Assembly: GCA_033439795.1 (NCBI GenBank)
Contig: JAUTDP010000001.1
Coordinates: 3,906,001-3,970,000, forward strand
Direction of reading: 5' to 3'
Length of the DNA stretch: 64,000 nt
Source: Sordaria brevicollis
Taxonomy: Eukaryota > Ascomycota > Sordariomycetes > Sordariales > Sordariaceae
Of the stretch, positions 26,421-37,562 are shown piece by piece. Every line of letters begins with the position of its first letter. Positions within the stretch are counted from its first letter, which is position 1. The notes under the pieces are model-generated. The model did no database searches and had not been told where the DNA came from. It worked only from the letters and a program-made list of their open reading frames with translations. The translations under genes and the position numbers were made by a program.

Positions 26421-28379
26421 TTATAATTTCGTAATTTTATTATCGTATTTTAATATTCGTATTATAACGTTAAATCGTATTTTAAGGAAAATAAAGAAAT
26501 CGTTCAAATAAATTATAATTATAGTAGCGAATTGGTTGTAAAAGAAATATTCCTAAATATATTTAATAAATTTATAGGTAATAAGTATAATATTAGTATA
26601 GCTTCGGTAGCTTTCCTTATAATCGAAAAAATCTATAACGAAACGTTCTCCAACCTTATACCCTCTATTTCTAAATTTTCGCTTAATTTATTATTTAATT
26701 TTTATTTAAGTACAAATATCGTATTATTTAATCTTAAGGTTTTCTTCGTCCTCCTCCTTCTTATTTTTAAATAGGATTTTAATTCCTAATATATTATAGA
26801 AGTAGGATAATACTTAAAGACTAAAATACTTTAATTTAAAATATTAAATAAAGGGGTTTTTATAATAGTACTTATAACCTATATAAAAATTAATTATATT
26901 CTTACGGGTATAGAAATTTACCCGAATAAGTAAATAAGGAAGCTCTTTAAATAGAATTTAGCGGTAACGGGTTTTAAAATAATAAAAGAGTAATTAATTT
27001 ATATTATAAAAGTAATTATTAAATAGTTTATAATTTTAAAAGAAACTTTACTTACGTAATAAGTATAAAAAAATAAAATTAATTATAAAATTAAGGTAGA
27101 AGGCTATATTATAGAAATATAATTTTATAAACCCGTTTTCTTTATTAATAATAAAATTAACCTCTCTATAACTTTAAATTATAATATATAAATTTCTAAT
27201 TTATAAATTATTATTATAGGGTATATAACGGAAATTAAAAAAATACGTAATCTCGTTAAATACGTACAAAAAGCTATTAAAATTAAAAAGAATGCAATTT
27301 TTAAATAAATAAATATTAGAATTTCCTTCTCCTATTTAAAATATTATTTATATTATAATAATTTTATAAATTTAAATAGGGATAAAAATAGGGTTTATAA
27401 TAATATTTTTACTAAAGAATTAATTATTTTAAAATTATTTACTAATATTAAGGATAGGATTTATTAATTATTTAATTATTTCCTTTCTTTAAACTTCAAC
27501 CTCCCTTTTAAATTCTAAATCGTTATTAAGGTTTTTAATTACCCGAATTTATATTTTAGAATTAAACTTCCAACGAAGGTTTAGAGCCTTACTAAAAAAG
27601 AAATATTAATAATATTTAATAATATATATACCCTCTTCGCAAACTTTATAGCGAAATAACGATAATAAATTTCTATTCTATTTAAAATCTTTAATTTACG
27701 TTACGTACTTCCTTTTACACTAATTATATTAAGGTTTATTAAATTAAACGTCTTCTACTTTAATATTAATATCCTCTAACTTATTAAAAGTATCACCTCC
27801 AATTCTAAAGGACGCCCCGCGAATACTTCTACGGCTAAATTTAATTTATATAATTATAGGTACTTTATTATTAAAACCCTTAATATAAAAATCCCTGGAT
27901 AAAATACGGAAATCGAAAATATTATTAACGATTTATAAATAATATTAATACGAAGCGCCGGAGGCCTAACCCGGTCGAATAGGGCGTAAATACTTAATAA
28001 AATCGTAGAATTAAATAATAATTAATAAGGATTTAAAGACTATATAAAATTAGACTTTAATTATAATAATCTTTTAACTATTAATTTACTTAATTATTCC
28101 TATCCTAAATTTTATTATAAAGAATTTGCTAATATAATCGTAATAAGCTTTATAAATATCGATAAAGGTTTATTTAGGATAATATTATAACCCTTTAACG
28201 AAAGTAAAATATTATTAAAGGAGACCTTCGTTATTCCGGAAATAGTTGGATTTATAATCCTAATAAATAATTTTACGCATCTATTTAGTAAATATAGCGT
28301 AGTACTTCGAAAAGGTTTCGTATTTTTTAAACCGGTAATTAAATATATTAATATTATAATTATACTCCTATAACCTTGT

Positions 28380-28583
28380 TGTCACGATACCGATCTAGCA
28401 GAGGCTTGGAGAAGACGTATTATTGCACGAAGGGGAGAAGATCGAGAGAGAGCAGCGAAAACTCTGCTCCCGGACTATGTACATGAGTGAGGTGGAGACA
28501 TGACTGTGGGCACGACTGTGCTCCGCTGGTGGTTCGGTGCCAAGACGCCTGGGGAGCGCTGCCGACAATCTGGTGCCGTGACA
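28380..28583. repeat. Solo LTR (204 bp) with perfect 5-bp TSD inside the copia element
   Basis: A GC-rich, unmutated segment begins TGTCACGATACCG and ends GGTGCCGTGACA, so it has TG..CA ends with 7-bp inverted termini (TGTCACG/CGTGACA). It is flanked on both sides by CTTGT (28375-28379 and 28584-28588). The surrounding copia sequence is heavily RIP-mutated whereas this is not, so it inserted after RIP or was too short to trigger it. A 62-codon frame at 28500 is incidental. I do not know the parent family; its LTR differs from the other two LTR types here. Confidence 0.85.
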
Positions 28584-28619
28584 CTTGTAATAATAAAATC
28601 GGTAAATTTAGTAATAATA

Positions 28620-29050
28620 TTATTAATTTATTCTTCTAAGGATTTTTTAATAAATTCTACGCCTATAAGGATATTATCGGCGCTATAAAGAAGGATTAAC
28701 GTAGTAAGGGTACTATTTTTAAAATCGTTAAAAACTTCTTTAACTTTTTTAATATAATAGCGGACGGACAATTTAATAACGTAATTTATAATAATTAATT
28801 CTATAAGTTTAAAGGGAACTAGTTATACCCCTAATATATAATTAATAAAATTTAGGACCTTAATATAAGTTATAAATTCGTCGTTCTACTCTTTAAATTT
28901 ATTTATAGAGTTTAAATAGACCTATTTAACGATAATTTCCTTATTAATTAATTAAAATATAATTAATAACGTAATAAGTTATAATAGTAATAGTAATAAT
29001 AATTATAGTTAGTGCAATTGAAGTTTTTATAGCGCGGAGATTGTAAATTA
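28620..29050 (-). pseudogene. copia Gag remnant
   Basis: The - strand region next to the 5' LTR shows fragments such as LIRKLSLNRSI, INLKSRTTNL and ILLIIYQGYN, in the position and style of a Ty1/copia Gag N-terminus. Decay is severe. The assignment rests on position next to the 5' LTR more than on motifs. Confidence 0.4.
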
Positions 29051-29068
29051 GATTATTAATTATTAGAT

Positions 29069-29249
29069 TGCATAGTAAAGTGGATATTGTAATTGAGGGT
29101 TAAAAATTGATATGTATATTTAGAAGAGTTCTGTGGAACCCGAGTTGGGGGTGCCCAGGCTATTAGGAAGGTCTGCAGCCAGAATTTGGTGGCTGGGGCG
29201 CCTTACGTAAGCCTGTTTCTACTGGTCGAGTCTACCCTCTAATCTGACA
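29069..29249 (-). repeat. copia 5' LTR (right copy), nearly unmutated
   Basis: 181 bp starting TGCATAGTAAAG and ending CTAATCTGACA on +. It aligns over its whole length with 23428-23608. It retains GC content (for example TGCAGCCAGAATTTGGTGGC), in contrast to the internal region and to the other LTR. Confidence 0.9.
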
Positions 29250-30034
29250 GAACGGGCTGTGTATAAGAGTGCGGGTCGTCGGATCCAGGGATTGCGCCAA
29301 GACTCGGAGTACAAGCTACTTAGGGTTGGGGTTGCATGAGGCCGCACGTGGATGTGGATGGACTCTGTTTTTGCCCTTGCCGTACTTTGGAGTAGCGCTC
29401 GTTGGGATCTCATGGACTCCCCGACACCTATGTTCTTTGCCAGCATGAAGGCAAAACAGGTGGACGCCCGCCGCCTCAAGGCTGCTGGGTGACCAAACTT
29501 TTCCAGACCATGTTCATTCTTGGTCTCCTCTTTCATTACACCACCCACACAGATGTTCACCACCACCGCATCCTCCCCGACGTTTCCATCGCACCAAATC
29601 ATCAACACCATCCCGCCCAACGCCGACGCCGCGAAATAAAAGTGCGACGCCAAAACTCCAGCGCCCAAGGTTACGAGACAGGACCGACGCTGCTTGCTTG
29701 CTTTTGCTCCGGCCGTGACCCTTTCTCGCGTCAGCGCCCAAGAGCCAGCTGCCACCCCGTCAACCTTGACTTGAACCAACCCATTCATTCACGTTGTGTG
29801 TGTGCCCCGTCACCGTCCAACCAGTGGATTGCCCAATTCCCGAACCGCGAACCTGGGCCAAGGCACCAACAATAAATCCATTCCTCCACCTCGCCGACGA
29901 GCCGGATTTTCTTTCCTACACCATCGTCGACTGTTGCAACAACCAACCTCGAACCAACCAGCCAACCTCCACCCACCTATTAGTCGCCATATTATTTCTA
30001 CGACCTCACTTTTACGCCCAGCAACTAGTCAGCA
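29250..30034. promoter_or_regulatory. 5' flank and leader of the Ies4-like gene
   Basis: 785 bp of normal composition between the copia LTR and the Ies4-like start. Overlapping ORFs up to 189 codons on both strands lack recognisable domains and overlap each other, so I treat them as chance. The 200 bp before the start codon are pyrimidine- and CCAACC-rich, like a fungal 5' leader. No TATA box stands out. Confidence 0.5.
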
Positions 30035-30970
30035 ATGGCTCCTCCAGTCAAGAACAGCGCTACTACGCCCAAGGACCGACGAAAGTCGAACGGGGTCGGC
30101 GTCACGGTGGCCAGCTCTAATGGCGCGTCGTCCAAAGTGGTTACCCTCTCCGTGACACCAAAGAAGCTACGCGCTATTGTCGACCCGGGCTTTGTCAAGG
30201 AGGATACACCAGTTGTTAAGGAAGCCAACAACGACTCACCCGCCGACTCGACTGTTGTCCCTGCCGTCACGAATTCGGCCGCTGAGAATGCGTCTGACTC
30301 GAACGCAAATACTCCCGCAGCCGGTACCCCGGCGCCGCAGTCCGGCCCCATGGGCCCACCTGCTGATGGACCGAAGAAGAAGGGTGTTAAGCGGGCAGCT
30401 GGTGCTGGCGTGAATGGCAATGGTGAGCCCAAGGTCAGGGGCAAGCCGGGTCCCAAGAAGAAGCAGAGGCTGTGAGTTCTCCTTCGTTTCTGCATACCCC
30501 CCTATGCAAACAAATACTAACAAACATACAGAGAAGACGGTACCATTGAGGGCGGCCGAGGCGGCTTGGCTGCACACAAGCTTGGACCCAAGGCCAACAT
30601 GGGCGCTATCAACGCCGGTCTCCGAGCTCTTGATCGGTCTGGTAAGCCCTGCCGGAAGTGGACCAGGGGTGGATTTACCCTCAAGAGCTTCACCGGTGTC
30701 GTCTGGGAGCTCCCACGCTGGACCGCGCCGCCTAAGCCACGACCGGAACCAACGGCGGAGGAACCCACTCCCGTTCCAGCATCCGGCGAAGGCAGCAGCA
30801 AGGAGAACATCCCTATCGAACAGAACGGCCAAGTCAAGAGCGAGTCAAGCAACACCGGGGTGGATGTCGAGATGAAGAATGCTCCCATTTTCGCCGCCGA
30901 CTCAGCCGCGCCATCACCCGGACCAACTCCGACGCCGGCACCTGCTGCCGCCACCCCCATTGCCGTGTAG
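30035..30970 (+). CDS. ies4: INO80 chromatin-remodelling complex subunit Ies4-like (DUF1711)
   Basis: Two exons, 30035-30471 and 30532-30970, encode 291 aa. The 60-bp intron has GTGAGT, a TACTAAC branch site and ACAG, and joins the frame exactly (CT+A). The N-terminal ~145 residues are a low-complexity Ala/Pro/Thr/Asn tail ending in Lys-rich blocks (PKKKGVKR, GPKKKQR) that look like nuclear-localisation signals. The conserved part follows: HKLGPKANMGAINAGLRALD at about 161-180, then CRKW, GGF, LKSFTGVVWELPRW. That matches the fungal Ies4 family, a small accessory subunit of the INO80 ATP-dependent remodeller acting in transcription and DNA repair. The C-terminus is Pro/Ala-rich and disordered. 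The start at 30035 is the first ATG of the frame. Function is from family resemblance only. Confidence 0.82.
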
Positions 30971-33518
30971 AAATGGCATTGAGTCTTTGACACAGTTGCT
31001 GGCAGGCTCACTTTCTCAGTTATATAAAAGAAAGTTGTCTTTCGAGTTCATGCATGATGGACTGAACAACAAGGGCTAAAGTGCCGAACATATTCGAGCA
31101 CACGCCTTGGAAAAGGAAAAAAGAAGAATCAGGTCATGGGGAGGATTCCCCCTACAAAAGGTCGATTGCCCCATCGAGGGAGGAAGCAACAGTTTGGCGT
31201 TTACGGCGTGTAAGCAGGGATGAGGAAGCTTGTTTTTTTGTTTTTTTTTCTTTTCCTTCTTTACTGTGTATGAGTTAGGTTAGAGGCACTACACATGGCC
31301 ACAGCGAGGCCCGGAATTGGCGTTTTCGGTACGGATTGGAGGCTTCTCAACGTCTAGTCGACGGGTGTTGCTTACGAGCTCCGCTGGCGAGTATCAACAG
31401 TTTTTTTTAATACGAGGACATCAAGACCTTTGCAAGCACACTATACCCGATCATGTATTTGCTGTCATTATTCTTGCTAGGTAGTAACTGCGCGGTATCG
31501 CGCCCGGTTTACTACATCCTTGCCTCCATCTGACCGTACTTGAATCTTGATGAACGAGTCTTCGTGTGCACTGCGAACAAAATCACGGAAGTTCCGAGAA
31601 CAAACCACGTGTGACTTGAAAGACATTTTTGTGGCGTCCTTACATTCTTTGAAGGGATCTCGACAGGACACAAAGGCAAAGCTTGGAAGAAAAAGCTGAC
31701 CTTGACATGATTCGGCCGCCCTGACTGGCCCTGTTAGATCCTCACCCATTGAACCGCGGCAGCTCTTACATATCCTATCTCCTGCAGTTTTTGATTCTCA
31801 GCCTACGCGGCCCTCTGGAGAAGGATCCCACCAGCTGGAACGAGCTTCAGGTACAGCTTCTCAAGTTCCACAAAGCCACACGAAAAAGTCCAGCGTGGTG
31901 TTGTTGCTTGTTGGTGGTCTTCAGGTCTTGCCAGGAGGAAGCCTCTGACCAATCAGATGTCATCGTGCCTGAAGCATGGCAACTGTACGTATGTACTTTG
32001 GTACTTTGGTACCTTCCCACTCGCTACGCTTGTTGCTTCCGGATGGCAGAAGCGAAACTGATTGGGACGGCAGGCAACTGCAAGACCTGTTGGTGTCATT
32101 GACTGCCGGCCGCTGTTCGGCATCTTTCAGACTAGGGTGCTGGTACCGTATGGTAGAAGCTCGTGCGTGTCTTGAACTTCTTGTCACGAGGTGAACTGGT
32201 ACGAGATTTTCAAGAGTTTTAATACATTTGCCTTTTTCTTTAACCAAGTGTAGATCCATAGCCGTAGTCATTTATTAGAAGTCAAAAGTAGAAGCAGCGG
32301 GATATCCCCAAATGAATGCCCAGTGACGGCAGGCTGGAGATTTGAAGAGACATCGATATTTTGAACCAACCGAGCGGTGGATCATCCACCCCGCTCCATC
32401 CTGGGGAGTTTGTCATCGTAACCAGCTGGGATTTGCGCCCTTTGCTGTTCCGGCAGTCACGTTGCTCTTCAATCTACATATTGGCAACTCACAACCGGTC
32501 ATCTCATGGTTCCTATATCCCGTCGAAAATCAAATGAGGTCGAACAGAGGCCAGAGGGAACTTGGGAAGTGACAATGTCTCGCCGGGCTTGTTGTCCCGG
32601 TAGGTGACCCCAGCAAGCAGGTGCCAGCTCGATAGAGGTAGATAGAGGAACCCACAACAGGCGTGGGAGCACCTGCTGACCTCACCCTTGTTCCCGCCCC
32701 ATTGCGATAGAGCGGGAAAGTGGGACTGAGCACCTCGAGGGCCCTGGTTGATAACAGCAACACCCACCACCTAACCTACCTCTACCTCTACCTAACAACC
32801 TGAAGCCGCTCTACTCGCCCAACCTTTCATCCCTTCGATTGCTCTCAGCATTTCGATAGACTCTTTGAATCACAAGTTACTGGTTGACTTTTTGAATATC
32901 ATCTAAACCCGCCAACTCTCTCACACACACAAGTCCACCGCCGCCCACGTCAACAAATCGGAGAGCAACTTCCAAGTCAGGCCGTCTGGGGAAGTGCGTG
33001 CATCCGTGGAATGCGGTAGTGTATCGGTAGGTTCCAGCAATCCAAGCACGACCATTTGCGGGATGCTGAATGTTGAATGCTCACTCGTCTAATTATGACA
33101 TAGCGGCCTTGGATTGCTCGTGCTCCGTCTCTGCAATTTCCATAACGAATCGCCTTCCACCTCCGTCATTCGCACACCACACCCACTCTACGCACCATAC
33201 ACCACCATCACCACTACCACCACCAGATCGGTCCAAACCGCTCCCGAAGCCAGCATACACCTCTGGTGCCATCCCGCATAAACCCATCTATAGACAGACA
33301 GTTTTGACACGAAAGCAACAACATACTTTTTTTTCTTTTTTTGGAGCCATCAGATTGGCGCCATCCTCCTCGGATATCAACCATTTCCGGGAGGCCAGGT
33401 TCCTCGGGCAACCGCAAAGCCAACCCAGTCGCCTGGGGCAAACGACGGCGTTAACTCCGACTCATCATACACTTCTTCTCCGCCCTTCTCGTCCAGTCCC
33501 TCAGACTATTCTCGCACC
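30971..33518. other. Intergenic region between ies4 and vid30-like genes
   Basis: About 2.5 kb with no convincing gene. The first few hundred bases should be the ies4 3' UTR and the last several hundred the leader of the next gene, which contains pyrimidine tracts, ACACACA runs near 32920 and CACCA repeats near 33190. ORFs of 60-150 codons here overlap on both strands and show no domains. A T-rich run lies at 31229-31250. Confidence 0.5.
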
Positions 33519-36045
33519 ATGACGAACCCGAACCCATTTCAGCGCCGGAACATTTCCTACAACTCGGCACCCCATCGCTCTCGTCTCGTCCCTTCCTCCG
33601 GCTTCTCCCATCTGCTGAACCCATCCCCCGATAGTGGTAGCCATGGGAATGGCGCCAGTTCGCACCCCGGTGCCTCCTTCTCCTCACTCGATGCTGGCTC
33701 AGCGCACTCAGGAAATGCTCCTCAGGGGCTGGACGAGGGGCGTGGACCGCAGCAGACGTCTGGTGTCAACTTGCCATCGTTCTCTCGAGCCTTCGACATG
33801 TTCACGAGTAAGGAGCCGTTGCTTGCGGGGCCAAATATGACATATAACGGATTCGGACCCACGGCTGCTGCCAACAAAACGGGTTTCCTTGCGCCTTCAT
33901 ACCTTCGAGGGTCTGGCTATCTAGAAAAGCTCGCGGAACAACACAAGGCCAAGCTAATGGCTGACAGAGAAATGAACATGTCCAAAGGGCCAGCTGTTTC
34001 GGCGTTTGCCGGGAGTACGGGGAGTGTGGAAAACAGAGCTGTGACCCTTCACAACAAGCTCCCATCGGGCATACACAGAGGGGTGTCGTTGAACTTGATT
34101 GAGCGTCCGCCCGCATCAGCTGAGCTCGAAGAGGATATTGTCAGCCCGCTTCCCACTCGGTGGAATTCGGACGACAAGGATCACAACGTGGAGGTGTTTG
34201 GTGATGGTTACGAAGTCAAATACACAGGCGCGAAGGGGTCAGACCACGAAGCTGGCGCGATACGAGCGGATAATCCTATGCCCTCGCAATGTGGGATATA
34301 CTATTTTGAGGTCATGGTCCTCAGCAAGAAGCGAGAAGAGTAAGTGTCACGGACTTTGACGTCTCTTTGACATCCAGATTCTAGTTTACCCCGTCGGGAC
34401 CGCCGGACCCATGCTAACCCAACCATTTCCGCGCAGCACCGTCATTGCCATCGGATTCGAAACTCGAAAGGCCTCGTTGTCAAGGTTTCCGGGCTGGGAG
34501 GGAGAGTCCTGGGCCTACCATGGCAACGACGGAAAGATCTTTGCCTCGGGAAACAACGGGTCCAGACCCTACGGCCCAATTTACAGCGCAGGCGATACAG
34601 TGGGCTGTCTCGTGAACTTCCGGACAAATCAGGTATTGTTCACAAGGAATGGCGATGAACTAGGTATGTCTGACCGCATGGTTTTGGTTTGCGTGATAAT
34701 AGCTGACGCGTGGCTCGTACAGGGATGGCGTTCAAGGACCCGATATTTAAAGATATTACGAAGAGTTTCTATCCTGCCATTGGCCTCAAAAGGCCTGGGG
34801 ACCACGTATGGGCCAACTTTGGTCAAGTTCCTTTCCAGTTCGACATCGATGGTTACATGAAGGTGAGCCAGCTTTGATGCAGTGTCGGGTATGCCCCTGT
34901 TGTGAGACTAAAATGATTTCACGCAGAAACAACAAAAGCTGGTCGAAGACAAGATCAGGAGTACTGATGCTTCTTCCCTTGCCCCTCCTCTAAATGACAC
35001 CGAGCTCATTCAACAACTTGTAAGTGTTACTGGATTCGGTCACACGCCGGCTGGAGACTAATTACTTCAAAGGTTCTGCAATTCCTGCAACATGACGGTT
35101 ATGTGGGAACCGCCAGGGCGTTTGCCGAGGAAATACACAGAGAAAAGCAGGCCCTCAATATGGACGCCGATGTTCCCGTTGAGGGCGTCAACATCAAGGA
35201 TGATGAAGATGCGAACAACAGGCAACAAATCCGCCGTGCCATCCTCGAAGGCGACATTGACCGGGCTCTCACCTACACCAACCAATTCTACCCCAAGGTG
35301 TTGAAAGAGAACGGGCAAGTTTACTTTCGGTTACGCTGTCGCAAATTCATTGAGATGATCCGAAGGGAAGCAGAAATCAACAGCTCATTGCAAGAGGCTG
35401 GGGTAAAGGCTAAGACCATTTCTCAAGCTCAATATCGCCCTGGAAGTGATACGCAACGAACATACGATCAGCATCCAGGCGGTGGGGAGGACGAATTGAT
35501 GACAGAGGGCGAAGAAGAGATGATGGATACCGAAGAGGATGGTACCGAGGAACACTCAACGAGGCCGGGCAACTATGAGGATGAAACCATGGGGATGATC
35601 GCTGATGGAGTAAGCGACCTTTGTCAGGATGCGCTTCAATACGGCCAAGAACTGCGTGACGAGTTCAAGGACGACTCTAGTCCAGAAGTCTCCAAACACC
35701 TAAACGAGATATTTGCACTGATGGCGTATTCAAATCCCCTGGAAGTCAAGGAGGTCGCGCACCTCCTGGATAGGAAAGGCCGCGTTGCTGTGGCCGAGGA
35801 ATTGAATTCCGCGATTCTTAGTACGTTATCATTCCCCTCTTTCCTCTGTCCATACAATTAAGCACCTTACTAACAACACTCTGCCAATTACAGCATCACT
35901 CGGGAAATCTTCTCGCGCAGCGCTAGAAAACCTTTTCGCTCAAACGACGGTCCTCCTCGAGGACCTCAGGAAGGACGGAGGCGACGGCGCGTTTGTCACG
36001 ACTCAGAGCGTCATTGACGAAATCCCCAAGGCACAGATCAACTAG
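33519..36045 (+). CDS. vid30: RanBPM/Vid30-like SPRY-LisH-CTLH protein (GID/CTLH ubiquitin ligase scaffold)
   Basis: Six exons: 33519-34339, 34437-34663, 34723-34862, 34927-35019, 35073-35820, 35894-36045. They encode 726 aa; all junctions have GT..AG and restore one frame. Residues 1-200 are a Ser/Pro/Gly-rich disordered tail. A SPRY domain spans about 230-395 (YYFEVMVL, AIGFETRK, GWEGESWAYHGNDGK, VLFTRNG, FYPAIGL). A LisH motif lies at about 420-448 (LQFLQHDGYVGTARAF). CTLH spans about 474-530 (RRAILEGDIDRALTYTNQFY), and a CRA-type segment with an acidic insert follows to the C-terminus (ALMAYSNPLEV, LLDRKGRVAVAEELN). This order is that of RanBP9/10 and yeast Vid30/Gid1, the substrate-receptor-binding scaffold of the GID E3 ligase, which degrades gluconeogenic enzymes in yeast. 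The gene converges with csn3 downstream. Confidence 0.9.
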
Positions 36046-37562
36046 GATTGGGACAACGTCAGCCCAAGAATTCGCGAATACGCCGATTGGAAACAGAGAC
36101 AGATGCAAGGGATCATGGATGCCGAGATAGGGGGGCCGGAAGAGAACAAGGATCTCGCTCAGGGTTAGAAGCTGGAAGAAGTGAATGGGGATTCGGAAGA
36201 GACCCGAGACCAGAAGAAGGGTATGGAGAGGTAGCTTGGAGTCATGGGAGAAATACCTCGGAACAGGGTGAAGATCGAGAAACCCGGGCTGGTGTGAGAA
36301 GGGGAGTTTGGAGCTTACTAGAAGGGAGAAATCCTGCATGGACCTTCTTAGGAGAAGGAGAAGGGTCGGGGTCTGGAAATGGGCCAGTGTCCGGCTACGG
36401 ATCTGATCTGCCGGATCTTCAACGAGCTCTTTTCTAGGTGGGTTTATTAAGGAAAAGAAATCCTGCCTAAAATGATATACACCAGGGGAGAAGCATTGGG
36501 AGGACAGACAAGAAGAAGACAAACACACACGCACTGGGAAGAGAGGAAGGAAAAGAGGGACCGGAAACCTCAAATGGTATCAGCGAAGAAACGCATGATT
36601 AGATTATGGGGCGACACCAGGGGTTTCGCGACAAGCATAACGTAACCATATACGCACTGCTGTGGTTGCTGTGTCGTTCTCATCATTCGGGTGTCTGGTG
36701 TTGGCATGGTGTTAGCATGAATGGATGCAGCGTTTCAACGTTGAGGAAGAAGTGAAGAAGAAGGGCTATGCATGCGCGCGGATTTGGGTTGGGGTTTGGT
36801 TTGGTTGGTTCTTATTATACATCGAGTAGAGAGCTAGGGTAGGTATCATCATCGATCGTCATTCAGTTTTCATTGATTATGATTCTCTGAGGAGGAGGTA
36901 TAGAACGTGACTTTTAGCAGGTGGTTTGCCAGCTTGTTGCGTTCTACAGAAACTATGAATTGCCTCTTTATCAGTGAGTGTACCCCAACCATGGTGGCTT
37001 GATCTCATTGTCATGCTAGTGACAAAGACTAAAGGATCGGTATTATACACTCCCTAAACGTTGAATATCTCATTGCGAGTTACCAACTTGGTCCCGAGAT
37101 TCCCTTCAGTTTAGCTACCAACTGCTTCAGTTGGATACGTAGCATGGTCACGGATGTTGCTGACGTCAAGAACCATCTTGTTCATATATAGACAATCACA
37201 CAGAGGATGACGTTAATACTTTTTCATCTACGCCATCACTCCCAGCTGCTTCAATAATTTTAATTCAAAGCTGTTTGGAATCGCAGTAGTGTCGTGAGAT
37301 GGACATTTTTGCTGACCCGTAGCCGGAGGCAAAATTGATTGCTATGGTTCTTTTTCTCCCTCCCATCTCAACGTCTAAAGCTATAAGTCAATAACGGAAG
37401 TCTGTAAAATGTCTAGCTCTCTTGGCTATGCCTTGATCTTCCCTTCTTTCAACAGCAATAGCCAGCCAGCCAGCCAGCCGACCCAAGCAGCAAGCTTCAC
37501 CCCGAATATGACCCCTCAAACAGTAGATTGGAGGAGGCAAGAACGGTTGCCCCGCCAAAAGC
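36046..37562. other. Convergent 3' region between vid30-like gene and csn3
   Basis: 1.5 kb shared by the 3' ends of two converging genes. Sparse ORFs (216 codons on - at 35923-36573) overlap the vid30 terminal exon and a purine-rich 3' UTR, and their composition follows that bias, so I reject them. No RNA gene or repeat seen. Confidence 0.5.

Larger units (their letters stand above)
23428..29249 (-). mobile_element. RIP-degraded Ty1/copia LTR retrotransposon
   Basis: Two 181-bp direct repeats (23428-23608 and 29069-29249) with TG..CA-type ends bound the element, 5822 bp long including a later 204-bp insertion and its 5-bp duplication. Read on -, the order is Gag, integrase, RT, RNase H, which is the Ty1/copia order. 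Every domain carries RIP-type stops. No matching target duplication was found (CAAAT at 23423-23427 against GAACG at 29250-29254). The right LTR keeps its GC content and abuts normal gene space, 785 bp upstream of the Ies4-like start codon. Confidence 0.9.

Noticed and set aside
28500..28688. 62-codon + frame starting in the GC-rich patch of the copia element
   Set aside because: It lies mostly in the solo LTR and runs into RIP-mutated sequence; no coding evidence.
23423..29254. Target duplication of the copia element
   Set aside because: Flanking pentamers CAAAT and GAACG do not match even after allowing RIP transitions, so none is claimed.
29219..29788. 189-codon - ORF upstream of ies4
   Set aside because: It starts in gene-leader sequence and ends inside the copia LTR. 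Several equally long ORFs overlap it on both strands, and no domain is visible.
33070..33522. 150-codon + ORF just before the vid30-like gene
   Set aside because: Pro/Ser/Thr/His-rich translation of a pyrimidine-rich leader; overlaps the real start in another frame.
35923..36573. 216-codon - ORF over the vid30 3' end
   Set aside because: It overlaps the last coding exon antisense and a purine-rich 3' UTR, giving Leu/Ser/Phe-rich composition; no domain.
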